DNA of 29,458 nucleotides, taken from positions 1-29,458 of the forward strand of contig JALRJW010000176.1 in NCBI GenBank assembly GCA_023268955.1. Direction: 5' to 3'. The number at the start of each line of letters is the position of its first letter. Position 1 is the first letter of the stretch. A program made the translations under genes and the position numbers. This DNA is from Aliarcobacter sp. GTDB lineage: Bacteria > Campylobacterota > Campylobacteria > Campylobacterales > Arcobacteraceae. Below the pieces are notes generated by a model. The model saw nothing but the letters and a program-made list of their open reading frames with translations. It was not told the origin of the DNA and did not search any database. Of the stretch, positions 1 through 7,685 are shown piece by piece.

Positions 1-929
1 GCTTTATCTTCACCTAATGAGTATCTTAACATCATTGCAGCACTTTCTATTGTTGCAATTGGATTTGCTATTCCTTGTCCTGCAATATCAGGTGCTGAAC
101 CATGAATTGGCTCATAAATAGCTGTTTTATCTCCCGTTGAAGCTGATGGCAATAATCCAATTGATCCAACAACCATTGAAGCAGTATCAGATAAAATATC
201 TCCAAAAATATTTCCAGTTACAATAACATCAAATTGTTTTGGGTTTCTAACTAATTGCATTGCTGCATTATCTACATACATATGAGATAATTGAACTTCT
301 GGATAGTCTTTTGCAACTTCTTCCATTGTATCTCTCCATAATTGAGAAACTTCAAGAACATTAGCTTTATCTACTGAACATACTCTTTTATCTCTTTGCA
401 TTGCAAATTCAAATGCTTGTTTACCAATTCTTTCAATTTCTGGTTTTGTATATACCATTGTATTAAATGCTTTGAAACCATCATTTTCTCTTGGTTGTCC
501 AAAATAGATTCCACCAATTAATTCTCTAACAACCATGATGTCACAACCTTTGATAACTTCTGGTTTTAAAGTTGAAGCATTTACTAATTCATCATAAACA
601 ATAGCAGGTCTTAGGTTTGCATAAACACCCATTGCTTCTCTGAATTTAAGCAATCCAGTTTCAGGTCTTAATTCTCTTGGTAAAGTATCCCATTTTTCTC
701 CACCAATAGAACCAAATAAACATGCATCAGAGTTTAAAACACCCGTTACAGTCTCTTGAGGTAGTGGAACACCTGTTTCATCAATAGCAATTCCACCCAT
801 TAAGTATTCTTTATATTCTAAAGTAAAATCACAAGCAGCTGCAACTGTATCTAAAACTTTAATTGCTTCATCAACGATTTCTGGACCAATTCCATCACCT
901 TTGATTACTGATATATTATATTTTTTCAT
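1..929 (-). CDS. leuB: 3-isopropylmalate dehydrogenase (3' end outside window)
   Basis: LeuB oxidatively decarboxylates 3-isopropylmalate to 2-oxoisocaproate with NAD+, the third step of leucine synthesis in the cytoplasm. The reading frame starts MKKYNISVIKGDGIGPEI, the classic N-terminus of the isocitrate/isopropylmalate dehydrogenase family. It continues with the family's GGIYFGQPRE segment, the NAMQLVRNP-type active-site helix (here DNAAMQLVRNP), the DILSDTAS metal-binding region and the EPIHGSAPDIAGQGIANP nucleotide-binding loop. About 309 codons are present out of a usual 350-360, so only the C-terminal tail is cut off by the window edge. Its start lies 3 bp after the leuD stop, so the two are surely co-transcribed as leuD-leuB. 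leuA and leuC are not in the window. Confidence 0.96.
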   Translation of the reverse strand, partial: MKKYNISVIKGDGIGPEIVDEAIKVLDTVAAACDFTLEYKEYLMGGIAIDETGVPLPQETVTGVLNSDACLFGSIGGEKWDTLPRELRPETGLLKFREAMGVYANLRPAIVYDELVNASTLKPEVIKGCDIMVVRELIGGIYFGQPRENDGFKAFNTMVYTKPEIERIGKQAFEFAMQRDKRVCSVDKANVLEVSQLWRDTMEEVAKDYPEVQLSHMYVDNAAMQLVRNPKQFDVIVTGNIFGDILSDTASMVVGSIGLLPSASTGDKTAIYEPIHGSAPDIAGQGIANPIATIESAAMMLRYSLGEDK

Positions 930-932
930 TAA

Positions 933-1445
933 TTATTTACCTTCTTTTTCTTTTGCAACTTCAAGATTTGCAAAATTAATTAATCCACCAGCTGCAATTA
1001 ATTCTTGCATAAACTCAGGAATTGGAATAAATTTGTAAGTTTTATTTGTAGTGTTGTTAGTAATCTCTCCAGCATCTACATCAATAGTAATATTTTCACC
1101 CTCTTTAATTTCTAAAGACTCAGGTAATTCAAAAATTGGTAAACCCATATTAAAAGCATTTCTATAAAAAATTCTAGCAAATGATGGTGCAACAACAGCA
1201 GCAACTCCAGCAGCTTTTAAAGCGATTGGTGCGTGTTCTCTACTTGAACCACATCCAAAGTTTTCACCAGCAACAATAATGTCACCTCTTTGCAATTTTT
1301 TTGGAAATTCAGGGTCTGCATCTTCCATAACATATTTTGCTAAATGCTCAGGGTCTGAACTGTTTAAGTATCTTGCTGCAATAATAACGTCAGTATCAAT
1401 GTTAGCACCAAAATTCCATACTTTTCCAGTAATTTTTTTCTCCAT
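933..1445 (-). CDS. leuD: 3-isopropylmalate dehydratase small subunit
   Basis: LeuD is the small (swivel-domain) subunit of isopropylmalate isomerase. With the iron-sulfur large subunit LeuC it converts 2-isopropylmalate to 3-isopropylmalate. The 170-residue protein shows the family hallmarks: NIDTDVIIAARYL near the N-terminus, GENFGCGSSREHAPIAL around residues 60-77 (substrate-binding loop) and SFARIFYRNAFNMGLP. The length matches the bacterial/archaeal-type LeuD of about 165-170 residues rather than the 200-residue E. coli type. The start has an AAGGATA ribosome-binding site on the minus strand. It is the first gene before leuB and diverges from rpoD across a 172-bp gap. leuC must lie elsewhere on the chromosome. 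Confidence 0.96.
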   Translation of the reverse strand: MEKKITGKVWNFGANIDTDVIIAARYLNSSDPEHLAKYVMEDADPEFPKKLQRGDIIVAGENFGCGSSREHAPIALKAAGVAAVVAPSFARIFYRNAFNMGLPIFELPESLEIKEGENITIDVDAGEITNNTTNKTYKFIPIPEFMQELIAAGGLINFANLEVAKEKEGK

Positions 1446-1579
1446 GTACTTATCCTTAACTCTTATAAGTGTTTATTTTCAAAACATTTTATTTTAACTT
1501 GTAAGGCGCAATTGTATCTAAATATTTAGTAATCTTTAATTAAAAGAATAAAATTAATCCAAGTTTTAACTGTTTTGGA

Positions 1580-1585
1580 TATAAT
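1580..1585 (+). promoter_or_regulatory. rpoD promoter, -10 box
   Basis: A perfect TATAAT preceded directly by TTTTGGA, the T-rich extended -10 pattern typical of sigma-70 promoters in Campylobacter and Helicobacter, which often lack a -35 box. No convincing -35 hexamer is visible at the expected distance. A start site near 1592 would give a leader of about 26 nt carrying the AAGGGG ribosome-binding site at 1601-1606. Confidence 0.7.
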
Positions 1586-1617
1586 ATCAACAACTTATTA
1601 AAGGGGTTTTATCTTAT

Positions 1618-3516
1618 ATGAGCACAAAAGATTTAAACAAAGTAATAGAACAACTTATCAAAGAGAATAAAGACTCTGTCCTAACTTATGAAAAAATCAT
1701 AAAAATTTTCCCAAAAGCTCCATCTATTGCACACATTAAAAAACTAATTGCATTAGTTCAATTGTATAACGTAACAGTTATTACATCTCAAGAACAAGCA
1801 AAAAGACTTAATGCAGAAGAAGCTAAAAAGAAAAGAGAAGCTAGAGAAAAAATGATTGAAAACGAAGATGATGTTTTCGATTTATTAAAAAGTAAAGAGC
1901 TTCTAGAATGGTCAAGATCTGATTCTCCTGTTAGAATGTACTTAAGAGAAATGGGTCAAATTCCATTACTTACAAAAGAAGAAGAGATTGAAATCTCGAA
2001 AAGAATTGAAATTGGTGAAGATATCATCTTAGATGCTATTTGTTATGTACCATATTTAATTGACTTTATTTTAGATTATAAAGAGCCTCTTGTAAATAGA
2101 GAAAGAAAAGTTAAAGAATTATTTAAAAACTTTGATGATGAAGATAGTGATGATGATAACGATGACGATAGTGATGATGATTCAAATGATGATGAAGAAT
2201 TAGATGAAGATGGTAATCCTATAGAGTTAGATGATGACGATTCTGATTCTAAAAATAAAAAAGTTAAAAAACTTGATAAAAGAGCATTAGCAATTATTGA
2301 AGGTTTTAAAAGTTTAGATAAAGCTAAAAAAGAGTGGGTTAAATATCTTGCTAAAGAGACAGCTGAATCAGACGAAGAGTTAGATCAAATTAAATTTAAT
2401 TTAAATACTGCATTCAAGAAAAAAATCTTAAAAGAAGCATTATTAGACTTAGGGCCAACTTCTAAACTTATTACAGAAATCGTAAAAGCTATGGAAACTG
2501 CATTAAAATCTGATAGTGGATTTGACCAAGAATTAAAAAGATTAGAGTACAAATTACCATTATTTAATGATACTTTATTAGCAAATCATGAAAAGATTTT
2601 AAATAATATTGTTAATTTATCTAAAGGTCAAATTACAACTATGGTTCCTGAAGCTACAATGGTTTCTACATATATGGAAATCAAAAAGTTATTCCAAACT
2701 AAAGAAGCTTCAGCAGGTGGATTCGACCTTGAACCACAAGAATTAAAAGACGTTTTAGAACAAATCAAAAGAGGTAAACAAATTACTGATCAAGCTAAAA
2801 CTAGAATGGCAAAATCTAACCTTAGACTTGTTGTATCAATTGCAAAAAGATATACAAACAGAGGTTTACCATTCTTAGATTTAATTCAAGAAGGTAATAT
2901 CGGTCTAATGAAAGCCGTTGATAAGTTTGAATATAAAAAAGGTTATAAATTCTCTACTTATGCAACGTGGTGGATTAGACAAGCAATTTCAAGAGCAATT
3001 GCAGACCAAGCAAGAACTATTAGAATCCCTATTCATATGATTGAAACAATTAATAGAATTAATAAAATCATTAGAAAAGGTATCCAAGAAAATGGTAAAG
3101 AACCAGATGTAGAAGAAATCGCAAAAGAAGTTGGTTTACCTGTTGATAAAGTTAAACAAGTAATTAAAATTACTAAAGAACCTGTATCACTTGAAGCACC
3201 AATTGGTTCAGATGAAGATGGTAAATTTGGAGATTTTGTTCCTGATGAAAAAGCTCCAACACCAGTTGACAATATCATGAAAGAGGATTTACAAGGTCAA
3301 ATCAATCAAATCTTAGCTCAATTAAATGAAAGAGAACAAGCTGTAATCAGAATGAGATTTGGACTAATGGATGATGCTTCTGATAGAACTTTAGAAGAGA
3401 TTGGTAAGGAACTTTCTGTAACAAGAGAGAGAGTTAGACAAATTGAATCAAGTGCTATTAAGAAATTAAAGCATCCAAAAGTTGGTAAAAACCTTAAAAA
3501 TTATGTAGAGAGCTAA
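1618..3516 (+). CDS. rpoD: RNA polymerase primary sigma factor (sigma-70)
   Basis: RpoD directs RNA polymerase to housekeeping promoters. The 632-residue protein has region 1.2 at about 102-132 (SPVRMYLREMG), region 2 with the -10 recognition helix YATWWIRQAISRAIADQART near 448-467, region 3, and the region 4.2 helix-turn-helix VTRERVRQIESSAIKKLKHP near the C-terminus. Between regions 1.2 and 2.1 lies the non-conserved segment, which here carries an extremely acidic stretch (residues 173-210, about 26 of 38 Asp/Glu). Length agrees with Campylobacterota RpoD. ATG at 1618 is preceded by AAGGGG with an 11-nt spacer. A PAS-like gene follows after only 3 bp, so the two are translationally close. 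The conserved DNA- and core-binding regions look intact. Confidence 0.97.
   Translation: MSTKDLNKVIEQLIKENKDSVLTYEKIIKIFPKAPSIAHIKKLIALVQLYNVTVITSQEQAKRLNAEEAKKKREAREKMIENEDDVFDLLKSKELLEWSRSDSPVRMYLREMGQIPLLTKEEEIEISKRIEIGEDIILDAICYVPYLIDFILDYKEPLVNRERKVKELFKNFDDEDSDDDNDDDSDDDSNDDEELDEDGNPIELDDDDSDSKNKKVKKLDKRALAIIEGFKSLDKAKKEWVKYLAKETAESDEELDQIKFNLNTAFKKKILKEALLDLGPTSKLITEIVKAMETALKSDSGFDQELKRLEYKLPLFNDTLLANHEKILNNIVNLSKGQITTMVPEATMVSTYMEIKKLFQTKEASAGGFDLEPQELKDVLEQIKRGKQITDQAKTRMAKSNLRLVVSIAKRYTNRGLPFLDLIQEGNIGLMKAVDKFEYKKGYKFSTYATWWIRQAISRAIADQARTIRIPIHMIETINRINKIIRKGIQENGKEPDVEEIAKEVGLPVDKVKQVIKITKEPVSLEAPIGSDEDGKFGDFVPDEKAPTPVDNIMKEDLQGQINQILAQLNEREQAVIRMRFGLMDDASDRTLEEIGKELSVTRERVRQIESSAIKKLKHPKVGKNLKNYVES
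2134..2247 (+). repeat. Asp/Glu-coding low-complexity GAT-rich tract inside rpoD
   Basis: An imperfect run of GAT/GAC/GAA codons, occasionally broken by AGT and AAC, encodes residues 173-210 of RpoD. The reading frame stays open, so it is an in-frame acidic linker and not a broken gene. Such triplet tracts can change length by slippage. Confidence 0.7.
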
Positions 3517-3519
3517 TAT

Positions 3520-4200
3520 ATGCCTTTATTTGAAAAATGGGTAGATGTGGATTTAAATCCTGTTATTACTTTCACATCTTCTGGAAGAATTGCTTACTCA
3601 AATTCTGAAGCACAATTTTTATTAAGTAGAATAAGTCAAAAAGAACTTTTTGACTTATCTGTTCAATATGCTTCACAAACTTATGGTATTAATACATCTT
3701 ATATTGATTTACAATTAAAAAACTATACTTTTTATGCAATTACTGTTATGTATGAAAATGATGAAGAAATTCATATGAAACTTTACAAAAGTGCTACTGT
3801 AAAAAAAGACAAAAAATTAACGACATCTAATACTAACACAACAAATATATTTACTTTAGTTGATTTATCTATTTCTACAAATAAAACTAAATCTTCAATT
3901 AATTATGTGAAAAACTATGATCCTTCAATTCCAGAATTCAAATTAAATGCTAGTGCTTTTATAAAGGTTCTAAATCAAATTTTTAGTAGTTTTCATTCTA
4001 GTTCAACTTTATATTGTTCTATATTATTAAAAATTGGGGAATATATTAGAATTGAAGGTAAAAAATATCCACTGATATCAGTTGAAATTTCAGCAGATGA
4101 GAAATATTCTTTTGATGAATTAAGAACTAAAGAATTTGAACACTTTATTGTAATTTGTGAATTAAATAAGGTTACAATAGATTTACCTCTTATTTCTTAG
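3520..4200 (+). CDS. Uncharacterised PAS-like protein coupled to rpoD
   Basis: I do not recognise a named family. The first 90 or so residues read like a PAS fold: a beta strand 'NPVITFTSSGRIAYSN', then 'EAQFLLS', helices, and strands ending in 'DEEIHMKLYK'. A polar Thr/Asn-rich linker follows, then a second half of about 90 residues with alternating helix and strand (helix around ASAFIKVLNQIFSSF, strands around GEYIRIEGKKYPLISVEIS) that faintly resembles a histidine-kinase ATPase domain but shows no N-box or G-box. No signal peptide or membrane segment is seen, so it is probably cytoplasmic. The ATG lies 3 bp after the rpoD stop with only a weak AGAG site inside the rpoD end, suggesting coupled translation. 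A sensory or protein-binding role is inference. Confidence 0.75.
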   Translation: MPLFEKWVDVDLNPVITFTSSGRIAYSNSEAQFLLSRISQKELFDLSVQYASQTYGINTSYIDLQLKNYTFYAITVMYENDEEIHMKLYKSATVKKDKKLTTSNTNTTNIFTLVDLSISTNKTKSSINYVKNYDPSIPEFKLNASAFIKVLNQIFSSFHSSSTLYCSILLKIGEYIRIEGKKYPLISVEISADEKYSFDELRTKEFEHFIVICELNKVTIDLPLIS

Positions 4201-4221
4201 TATAAATCTATTAAATAAAAC

Positions 4222-4247
4222 CAAAAGCTATTTTAATATAGCTTTTG
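4222..4247 (-). terminator. Intrinsic terminator overlapping a stop codon
   Basis: Perfect 9-bp inverted repeat CAAAAGCTA / TAGCTTTTG with an 8-nt loop. Read on the minus strand it is followed by GGTTTTATTT, a U-rich tail. One arm contains the TAG stop (4228-4230) of the membrane-protein gene that ends here. On the plus strand there is no T tail, so it mainly serves the minus-strand operon. Confidence 0.6.
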
Positions 4248-4779
4248 AAACTAACACTCCAAGTGGAACTAATCCTATTCCAACTAAAAATGCAATTGGT
4301 AAAAATATTTGATTATTATTTAAAGCAAAAAAACTAAGTAGTAATGTTCCATATCCAACTATTCTGTATATTGATACAAAACTACCTGAAGATTTTAAAG
4401 CATTTTTAACAGATGCTGTTTTAACTTTGGATTTCTCTTCTTGAATAATTTCTTTGATTTTTTCAGGTGTTAAATCTTCTTCTTTAATCTCTTCATACTC
4501 AGAATATAAATCAAAAGGATCATCAATTTGATCAATTTTATCTCTATCTTCTTTTAACTCGCCAGCAGTTACATCAATATTTTCTAATCTTTTTTCAACA
4601 TTTCTTTTATATGATAAAAAAGTTGCTAGAGTTATAATTAAACTTGAAATAAAACCAAGTTGAGCGTTTAAAACCCAATATTTATCTTTTAAAATAAAAA
4701 GAACTATAACTAAAACAATATTTAGAAAAATAAAGAGTTTTGCATACCTTAAAACTAAAGGATTAATCTTCATCATCAT
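4228..4779 (-). CDS. Four-helix membrane protein, possible AtpI-like
   Basis: The 183-residue protein has two hydrophobic helices near the N-terminus (about residues 13-30 and 38-56), a roughly 80-residue strongly charged middle rich in Glu, Asp and Lys, and two further helices near the C-terminus (about 138-153 and 157-178). Two helical hairpins joined by a cytoplasmic segment is the layout of AtpI, though AtpI is nearer 125 residues and lacks this long acidic insert. The gene overlaps the end of the AtpZ-like gene by 17 bp and has three in-frame ATG codons in a row (4779, 4776, 4773) without a clear Shine-Dalgarno, so translation is probably coupled. The neighbour pair next to hemL also exists in Campylobacter jejuni (from memory). 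Function is unassigned; the AtpI idea is inference. Confidence 0.8.
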   Translation of the reverse strand: MMMKINPLVLRYAKLFIFLNIVLVIVLFILKDKYWVLNAQLGFISSLIITLATFLSYKRNVEKRLENIDVTAGELKEDRDKIDQIDDPFDLYSEYEEIKEEDLTPEKIKEIIQEEKSKVKTASVKNALKSSGSFVSIYRIVGYGTLLLSFFALNNNQIFLPIAFLVGIGLVPLGVLVSKAILK

Positions 4780-5086
4780 CTAAAGCTTTATCACCATGCT
4801 TAGCTCTATATGCATATCTAGGGTCATTTTCCATTCCCTCATACTCTTTTTGAGCTCTTTTATATGCTTTATAAACATTTAAACCAGCAGCTGCAATTCC
4901 ATAAAATATACCTACCCATAAAGTCCAAGTATATCCTGTCCATTTCATTAAACCATAACCAACAGCAAATCCAATAGCAACAGCAACGACAATAGATATA
5001 CCTAAAGATAGGTTATCTAAAGCCATTAATTTACTTTGATGTTTTGGTTCTTGAAAATTAGTTTCTTGTTGTTTATTTTCTTCCAT
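4763..5086 (-). CDS. AtpZ/AtpI-family small membrane protein
   Basis: A 107-residue protein with a polar N-terminus, two membrane helices (about residues 28-48 and 53-72, the first rich in Gly/Ala/Val with 'AVAIGFAVGYGLMKW') and a charged tail ending in Asp/Glu. The Gly-rich helix followed by Trp-Thr-Gly and the pattern LGISIVVAVAIGFAVGYGL are typical of the AtpZ/AtpI family (F1Fo-ATPase-associated, PF09527), whose members sit by ATP synthase genes and help c-ring assembly or ion supply. Here no ATP synthase gene is nearby. ATG at 5086 has a GGAAG site. It starts 10 bp after the ppnP stop and its end overlaps the next membrane-protein gene. Confidence 0.8.
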   Translation of the reverse strand: MEENKQQETNFQEPKHQSKLMALDNLSLGISIVVAVAIGFAVGYGLMKWTGYTWTLWVGIFYGIAAAGLNVYKAYKRAQKEYEGMENDPRYAYRAKHGDKALDDDED

Positions 5087-5096
5087 TATCTTCCAA

Positions 5097-5414
5097 TTAT
5101 GAAATAAAAGTACAACAGTAATCAGTGATTTCTAATACTTTAATATCAAAAGAACAGTTTGCAGGAACTTCAAAGTATCCACCAGCTTCAATAGTTTCCC
5201 AGTTTGAATCTCCACAAGCAACTAAAACTTCAACTTTACCAGCTATAATTTCCATATGCTCAGCATCAGCTGTGTTAAAAGTATATTCACCTGGCATCAT
5301 AATTCCAAGAGTTTTTTTAACTCCATTTTCATCTACAAATCCTCTTGATGTAACTTTTCCATCAAAATAGATATTTGCTTTTTTTGTTAATTCTACATTT
5401 TTTAATGTTGGCAT
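5097..5414 (-). CDS. ppnP: Pyrimidine/purine nucleoside phosphorylase
   Basis: PpnP splits many purine and pyrimidine nucleosides with phosphate into free base and ribose-1-phosphate. The 105-residue single-domain beta-barrel (cupin-like) matches the E. coli PpnP (YaiE) pattern: YFDGKVTSRGF near residue 16, LGIMMPGEYTFNT around 36-48, the EHMEIIAGKVEVLV strand pair, and the W..IEAGGYFEVPANCSFDIKV stretch, closing with Y.C.FIS. The length is normal for the family. The gene has an AAGGAAA ribosome-binding site. It precedes the AtpZ-like gene and may form one transcript with it. In my memory of C. jejuni this gene is not between hemL and the two membrane proteins, so its place here may be lineage-specific. 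Confidence 0.9.
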   Translation of the reverse strand: MPTLKNVELTKKANIYFDGKVTSRGFVDENGVKKTLGIMMPGEYTFNTADAEHMEIIAGKVEVLVACGDSNWETIEAGGYFEVPANCSFDIKVLEITDYCCTFIS

Positions 5415-5516
5415 TTAATTTTTCCTTATTATTTTTTATTTTTTATCTACTTTTTAACATAAAATATAAAATTTTATTAAAAGTAGCCAGTTCTTAAACT
5501 CTCTGTGAGAAAATCT

Positions 5517-5540
5517 AAAGGGCTTTAGAAAAAAGCCTTT
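5517..5540 (-). terminator. Possible weak terminator after hemL
   Basis: Imperfect inverted repeat AAAGGGCTT / AAGCCTTT with one bulged G, directly at the hemL stop codon (5540-5542). On the minus strand the tail is only moderately U-rich, so some read-through into ppnP is possible. Confidence 0.35.
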
Positions 5541-6823
5541 TATAAATTTTTCATGATTTCATCAGCTGCGATTATACAATTTTTTATATCATCTTCACTA
5601 ATTTCAGTACACATAAATCCAGCTTCATATTGAGAACATGCAAAATAGAAACCTTTTTTAATCATTTCCCTATGGAAAGTTGCAAATCTTTTAAAATCAC
5701 AGAAGTCTGTAACTTCTTTAAAATTCGTTGGCATTTTATCTGCAAAAAAGAATCCAAACATTGAACCTCTTGTATCAACTTGAAGTCCAATTCCATTTTT
5801 ATCAGCAACTTCTTTTAATCCATTCACTAATTTAACAGCTTTAGCATTTAATCCCTCATAAACTTCAGGATTTGCTTTTAGTTTTCTAAGACTTGTAAGA
5901 CCTGCAGCCATTGCAACAGGATTTCCACTTAATGTACCTGCTTGATAAACAGTTCCTTCAGGACTTAAGTGACCCATAATCTCTTTTGAAGCAGCAAATG
6001 CTCCAACAGGCATACCAGCACCAATTACTTTACCAAAAGTAATAATATCAGCTTGAGTTTCTAAAATACCACTTGCACCTTTTAAGCTAGCTCTAAATCC
6101 ACTCATAACTTCATCATAAATTAATAAAGCCCCATTTGCATCACATAATTCTCTACAAGCTTTTAAGAACTCAGGACTAGCTGGAACTAATCCCATATTT
6201 CCAGCGATTGGTTCTAAAATTACACATGAAATATCATCACTATCTTCAAAACATTTTTTTAAATTTTCTATATTATTAAATTCACAAAGTAATGTATGTT
6301 TTGTTAAATCAGCTGGTACTCCTGGACTACTAGGACTTCCAAAAGTAGCAAGTCCTGAACCTGCTTGAACTAAAAGTGAATCTGAGTGACCATGGTAACA
6401 ACCCTCAAATTTTAAAATATCATTTCTTCCTGTTACACCCCTTGCTAATCTAATAGCACTCATTACAGCTTCAGTTCCTGAACTTACAAATCTAACTTTA
6501 TCAATATTGTCAAACATTTCAACTATTTCATTTGCTAAATCTGTTTCAAGTAGAGTTGGTGCACCAAAAGACAAACCTTTTTTTGCAGTTGCAATTACAG
6601 CTTCTTCAATCTCTTTATTTGCGTGACCAAAAATCAATGGTCCCCAAGATTGAACAAAATCTACATATTTATTTCCATCAATATCAAAAAGATAAGCACC
6701 CTCACCTCTATCAATAAATGGTGGAGTTCCCCCAACACTTTTAAAAGCTCTAACAGGTGAATCAACTCCACCTGGTATTACTTCACACGCTTGCTCATAT
6801 GCCTTAATTGAATTTTCAAACAT
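5540..6823 (-). CDS. hemL: Glutamate-1-semialdehyde 2,1-aminomutase
   Basis: HemL is a PLP enzyme that isomerises glutamate-1-semialdehyde to 5-aminolevulinate, the committed precursor of heme in the C5 pathway. The 427-residue protein begins with the family signature AYEQACEVIPGGVDSPVRAF, carries FVSSGTEAVMSAIRLARG (PLP phosphate site, about 112-129), GCYHGHSDS near 141-148, the YDEVMSGFR segment around 236-244, and the Schiff-base lysine K265 in TFGKVIGAGMPVGAF. The length equals the E. coli enzyme. The start has an AGGATTT site, and a -10 box at 6842-6847 gives a very short leader. The gene diverges from the TonB-like gene and heads a minus-strand group that includes ppnP and two membrane proteins. 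Confidence 0.98.
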   Translation of the reverse strand: MFENSIKAYEQACEVIPGGVDSPVRAFKSVGGTPPFIDRGEGAYLFDIDGNKYVDFVQSWGPLIFGHANKEIEEAVIATAKKGLSFGAPTLLETDLANEIVEMFDNIDKVRFVSSGTEAVMSAIRLARGVTGRNDILKFEGCYHGHSDSLLVQAGSGLATFGSPSSPGVPADLTKHTLLCEFNNIENLKKCFEDSDDISCVILEPIAGNMGLVPASPEFLKACRELCDANGALLIYDEVMSGFRASLKGASGILETQADIITFGKVIGAGMPVGAFAASKEIMGHLSPEGTVYQAGTLSGNPVAMAAGLTSLRKLKANPEVYEGLNAKAVKLVNGLKEVADKNGIGLQVDTRGSMFGFFFADKMPTNFKEVTDFCDFKRFATFHREMIKKGFYFACSQYEAGFMCTEISEDDIKNCIIAADEIMKNL

Positions 6824-6841
6824 TTAAAATCCTATATTAAT

Positions 6842-6847
6842 ATTATA
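6842..6847 (-). promoter_or_regulatory. hemL promoter, -10 box
   Basis: Minus-strand TATAAT (plus ATTATA) placed 18 bp before the hemL ATG, giving a start site near 6835 and a leader of about 11 nt that still contains the AGGAT ribosome-binding site. It lies only 15 bp from the opposing -10 box of the TonB-like gene. Confidence 0.55.
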
Positions 6848-6862
6848 TAAATGATATTGTAC

Positions 6863-6868
6863 TATAAT
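6863..6868 (+). promoter_or_regulatory. TonB-like gene promoter, -10 box
   Basis: Perfect TATAAT preceded by TTGTAC. Its expected start site, seven bases downstream, is A6875, which is the first base of an ATG in the gene's frame. This points to a leaderless transcript. The upstream in-frame ATG at 6851 would lie in front of this start site. Confidence 0.55.
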
Positions 6869-6874
6869 CCCGTT

Positions 6875-7678
6875 ATGAAACCAATTATACTAGCTGTTTT
6901 TATATCAATTGCCATACATCTTTTAATACTAAACAATTATAAAATCCCTAAACAAGAGATTACTGTTTCACAAAAAAATGACAATAATGCTAAAACAGAC
7001 GTTACTTTTGTGCAACTAAAAAAAGCAGAACCTAAAAAAATAATTGAAACACCTAAAAAAGAAGAACCAAAGCCTGTTGCAAAACCAGAGCCTAAAATTG
7101 AACCAAAGAAAATTGAAAAACCTAAAGTTATAGAAAAAAAACAAGAAATAAAACCAACACAAACACCAAAAATTAAAGAAAAGAAAATAGAACCTAAACC
7201 TGAAATTAAAAAAGTAGTTCCTATTGCCAAACCAAAACCTATCCAAGAAATTATTGAACCTAAGAAAACAATTCAAGATAAAACTTTAGAAAAATTTCTA
7301 GCACAAGAAGAAAAAGTTGATAAAGAAACCCTTGATACTATTGAAAGGCTTTATGGTAGAGAATTTGAAACTTTTACAAAAGTTCAAAAAGCCTTTATAA
7401 AAGATAATATCAATAATTTTGGAATAATAACTCAAAGGGTTTTAAACAGAATGGGCTATCCAAGACTTGCAGCTAAACTTGGAATTGGTGGTGTTAATGT
7501 TGTTGAGTTTACACTCTTTCCCGATGGAAGTATAAAAGGATTAAAGATTTCAGATTCATCTAGTTATTCAATTTTAGATGATTATACATTGGAATTGATT
7601 GAAATAGCTTACAAAGATTATCCAAGACCAAAAACACCCACAAAACTAAAATTTAATGTAATTTACAAACTTTATTAG
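6875..7678 (+). CDS. TonB-family energy transducer
   Basis: TonB proteins pass proton-motive energy from ExbB-ExbD in the inner membrane to outer-membrane transporters. From MKPIILAV the protein has one N-terminal membrane anchor (about residues 3-21), a periplasmic linker very rich in Lys, Pro and Glu (about 45-135, many E-P-K and K-P-K repeats), and a C-terminal TonB domain of about 90 residues with YPRLAAKLGIGGVNVVEFTLFPDGSIKGLKISDSSSYSILD. That matches the YP..A...G..G.V.V.F.L..DG pattern of the family. I chose ATG 6875 over 6851 because the -10 box sits between them and neither has a Shine-Dalgarno. No exbB or exbD is adjacent. A membrane protein gene follows 7 bp later. Confidence 0.85.
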   Translation: MKPIILAVFISIAIHLLILNNYKIPKQEITVSQKNDNNAKTDVTFVQLKKAEPKKIIETPKKEEPKPVAKPEPKIEPKKIEKPKVIEKKQEIKPTQTPKIKEKKIEPKPEIKKVVPIAKPKPIQEIIEPKKTIQDKTLEKFLAQEEKVDKETLDTIERLYGREFETFTKVQKAFIKDNINNFGIITQRVLNRMGYPRLAAKLGIGGVNVVEFTLFPDGSIKGLKISDSSSYSILDDYTLELIEIAYKDYPRPKTPTKLKFNVIYKLY

Positions 7679-7685
7679 GATTAAA

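Noticed and set aside
1279..1497. 72-codon plus-strand frame inside leuD and its upstream region
   Set aside because: It lies antisense to leuD, whose sequence fully explains the region, and has no ribosome-binding site or recognisable features.
6851..6874. Earlier ATG for the TonB-like gene
   Set aside because: The -10 box lies downstream of it, so it would not be in the transcript from that promoter. Kept as an alternative in case another promoter exists.
7010..7270. AAACCTAAA-like repeats as a possible repeat array
   Set aside because: They are irregular and follow Lys-Pro-Lys and Glu-Pro-Lys codons of the TonB linker, with no constant unit or spacer as a CRISPR array would show.
6937..7276. 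Two minus-strand frames of 97 and 86 codons opposite the TonB-like gene
   Set aside because: They are antisense images of the Lys/Pro/Glu-rich linker, giving Phe-rich nonsense proteins.
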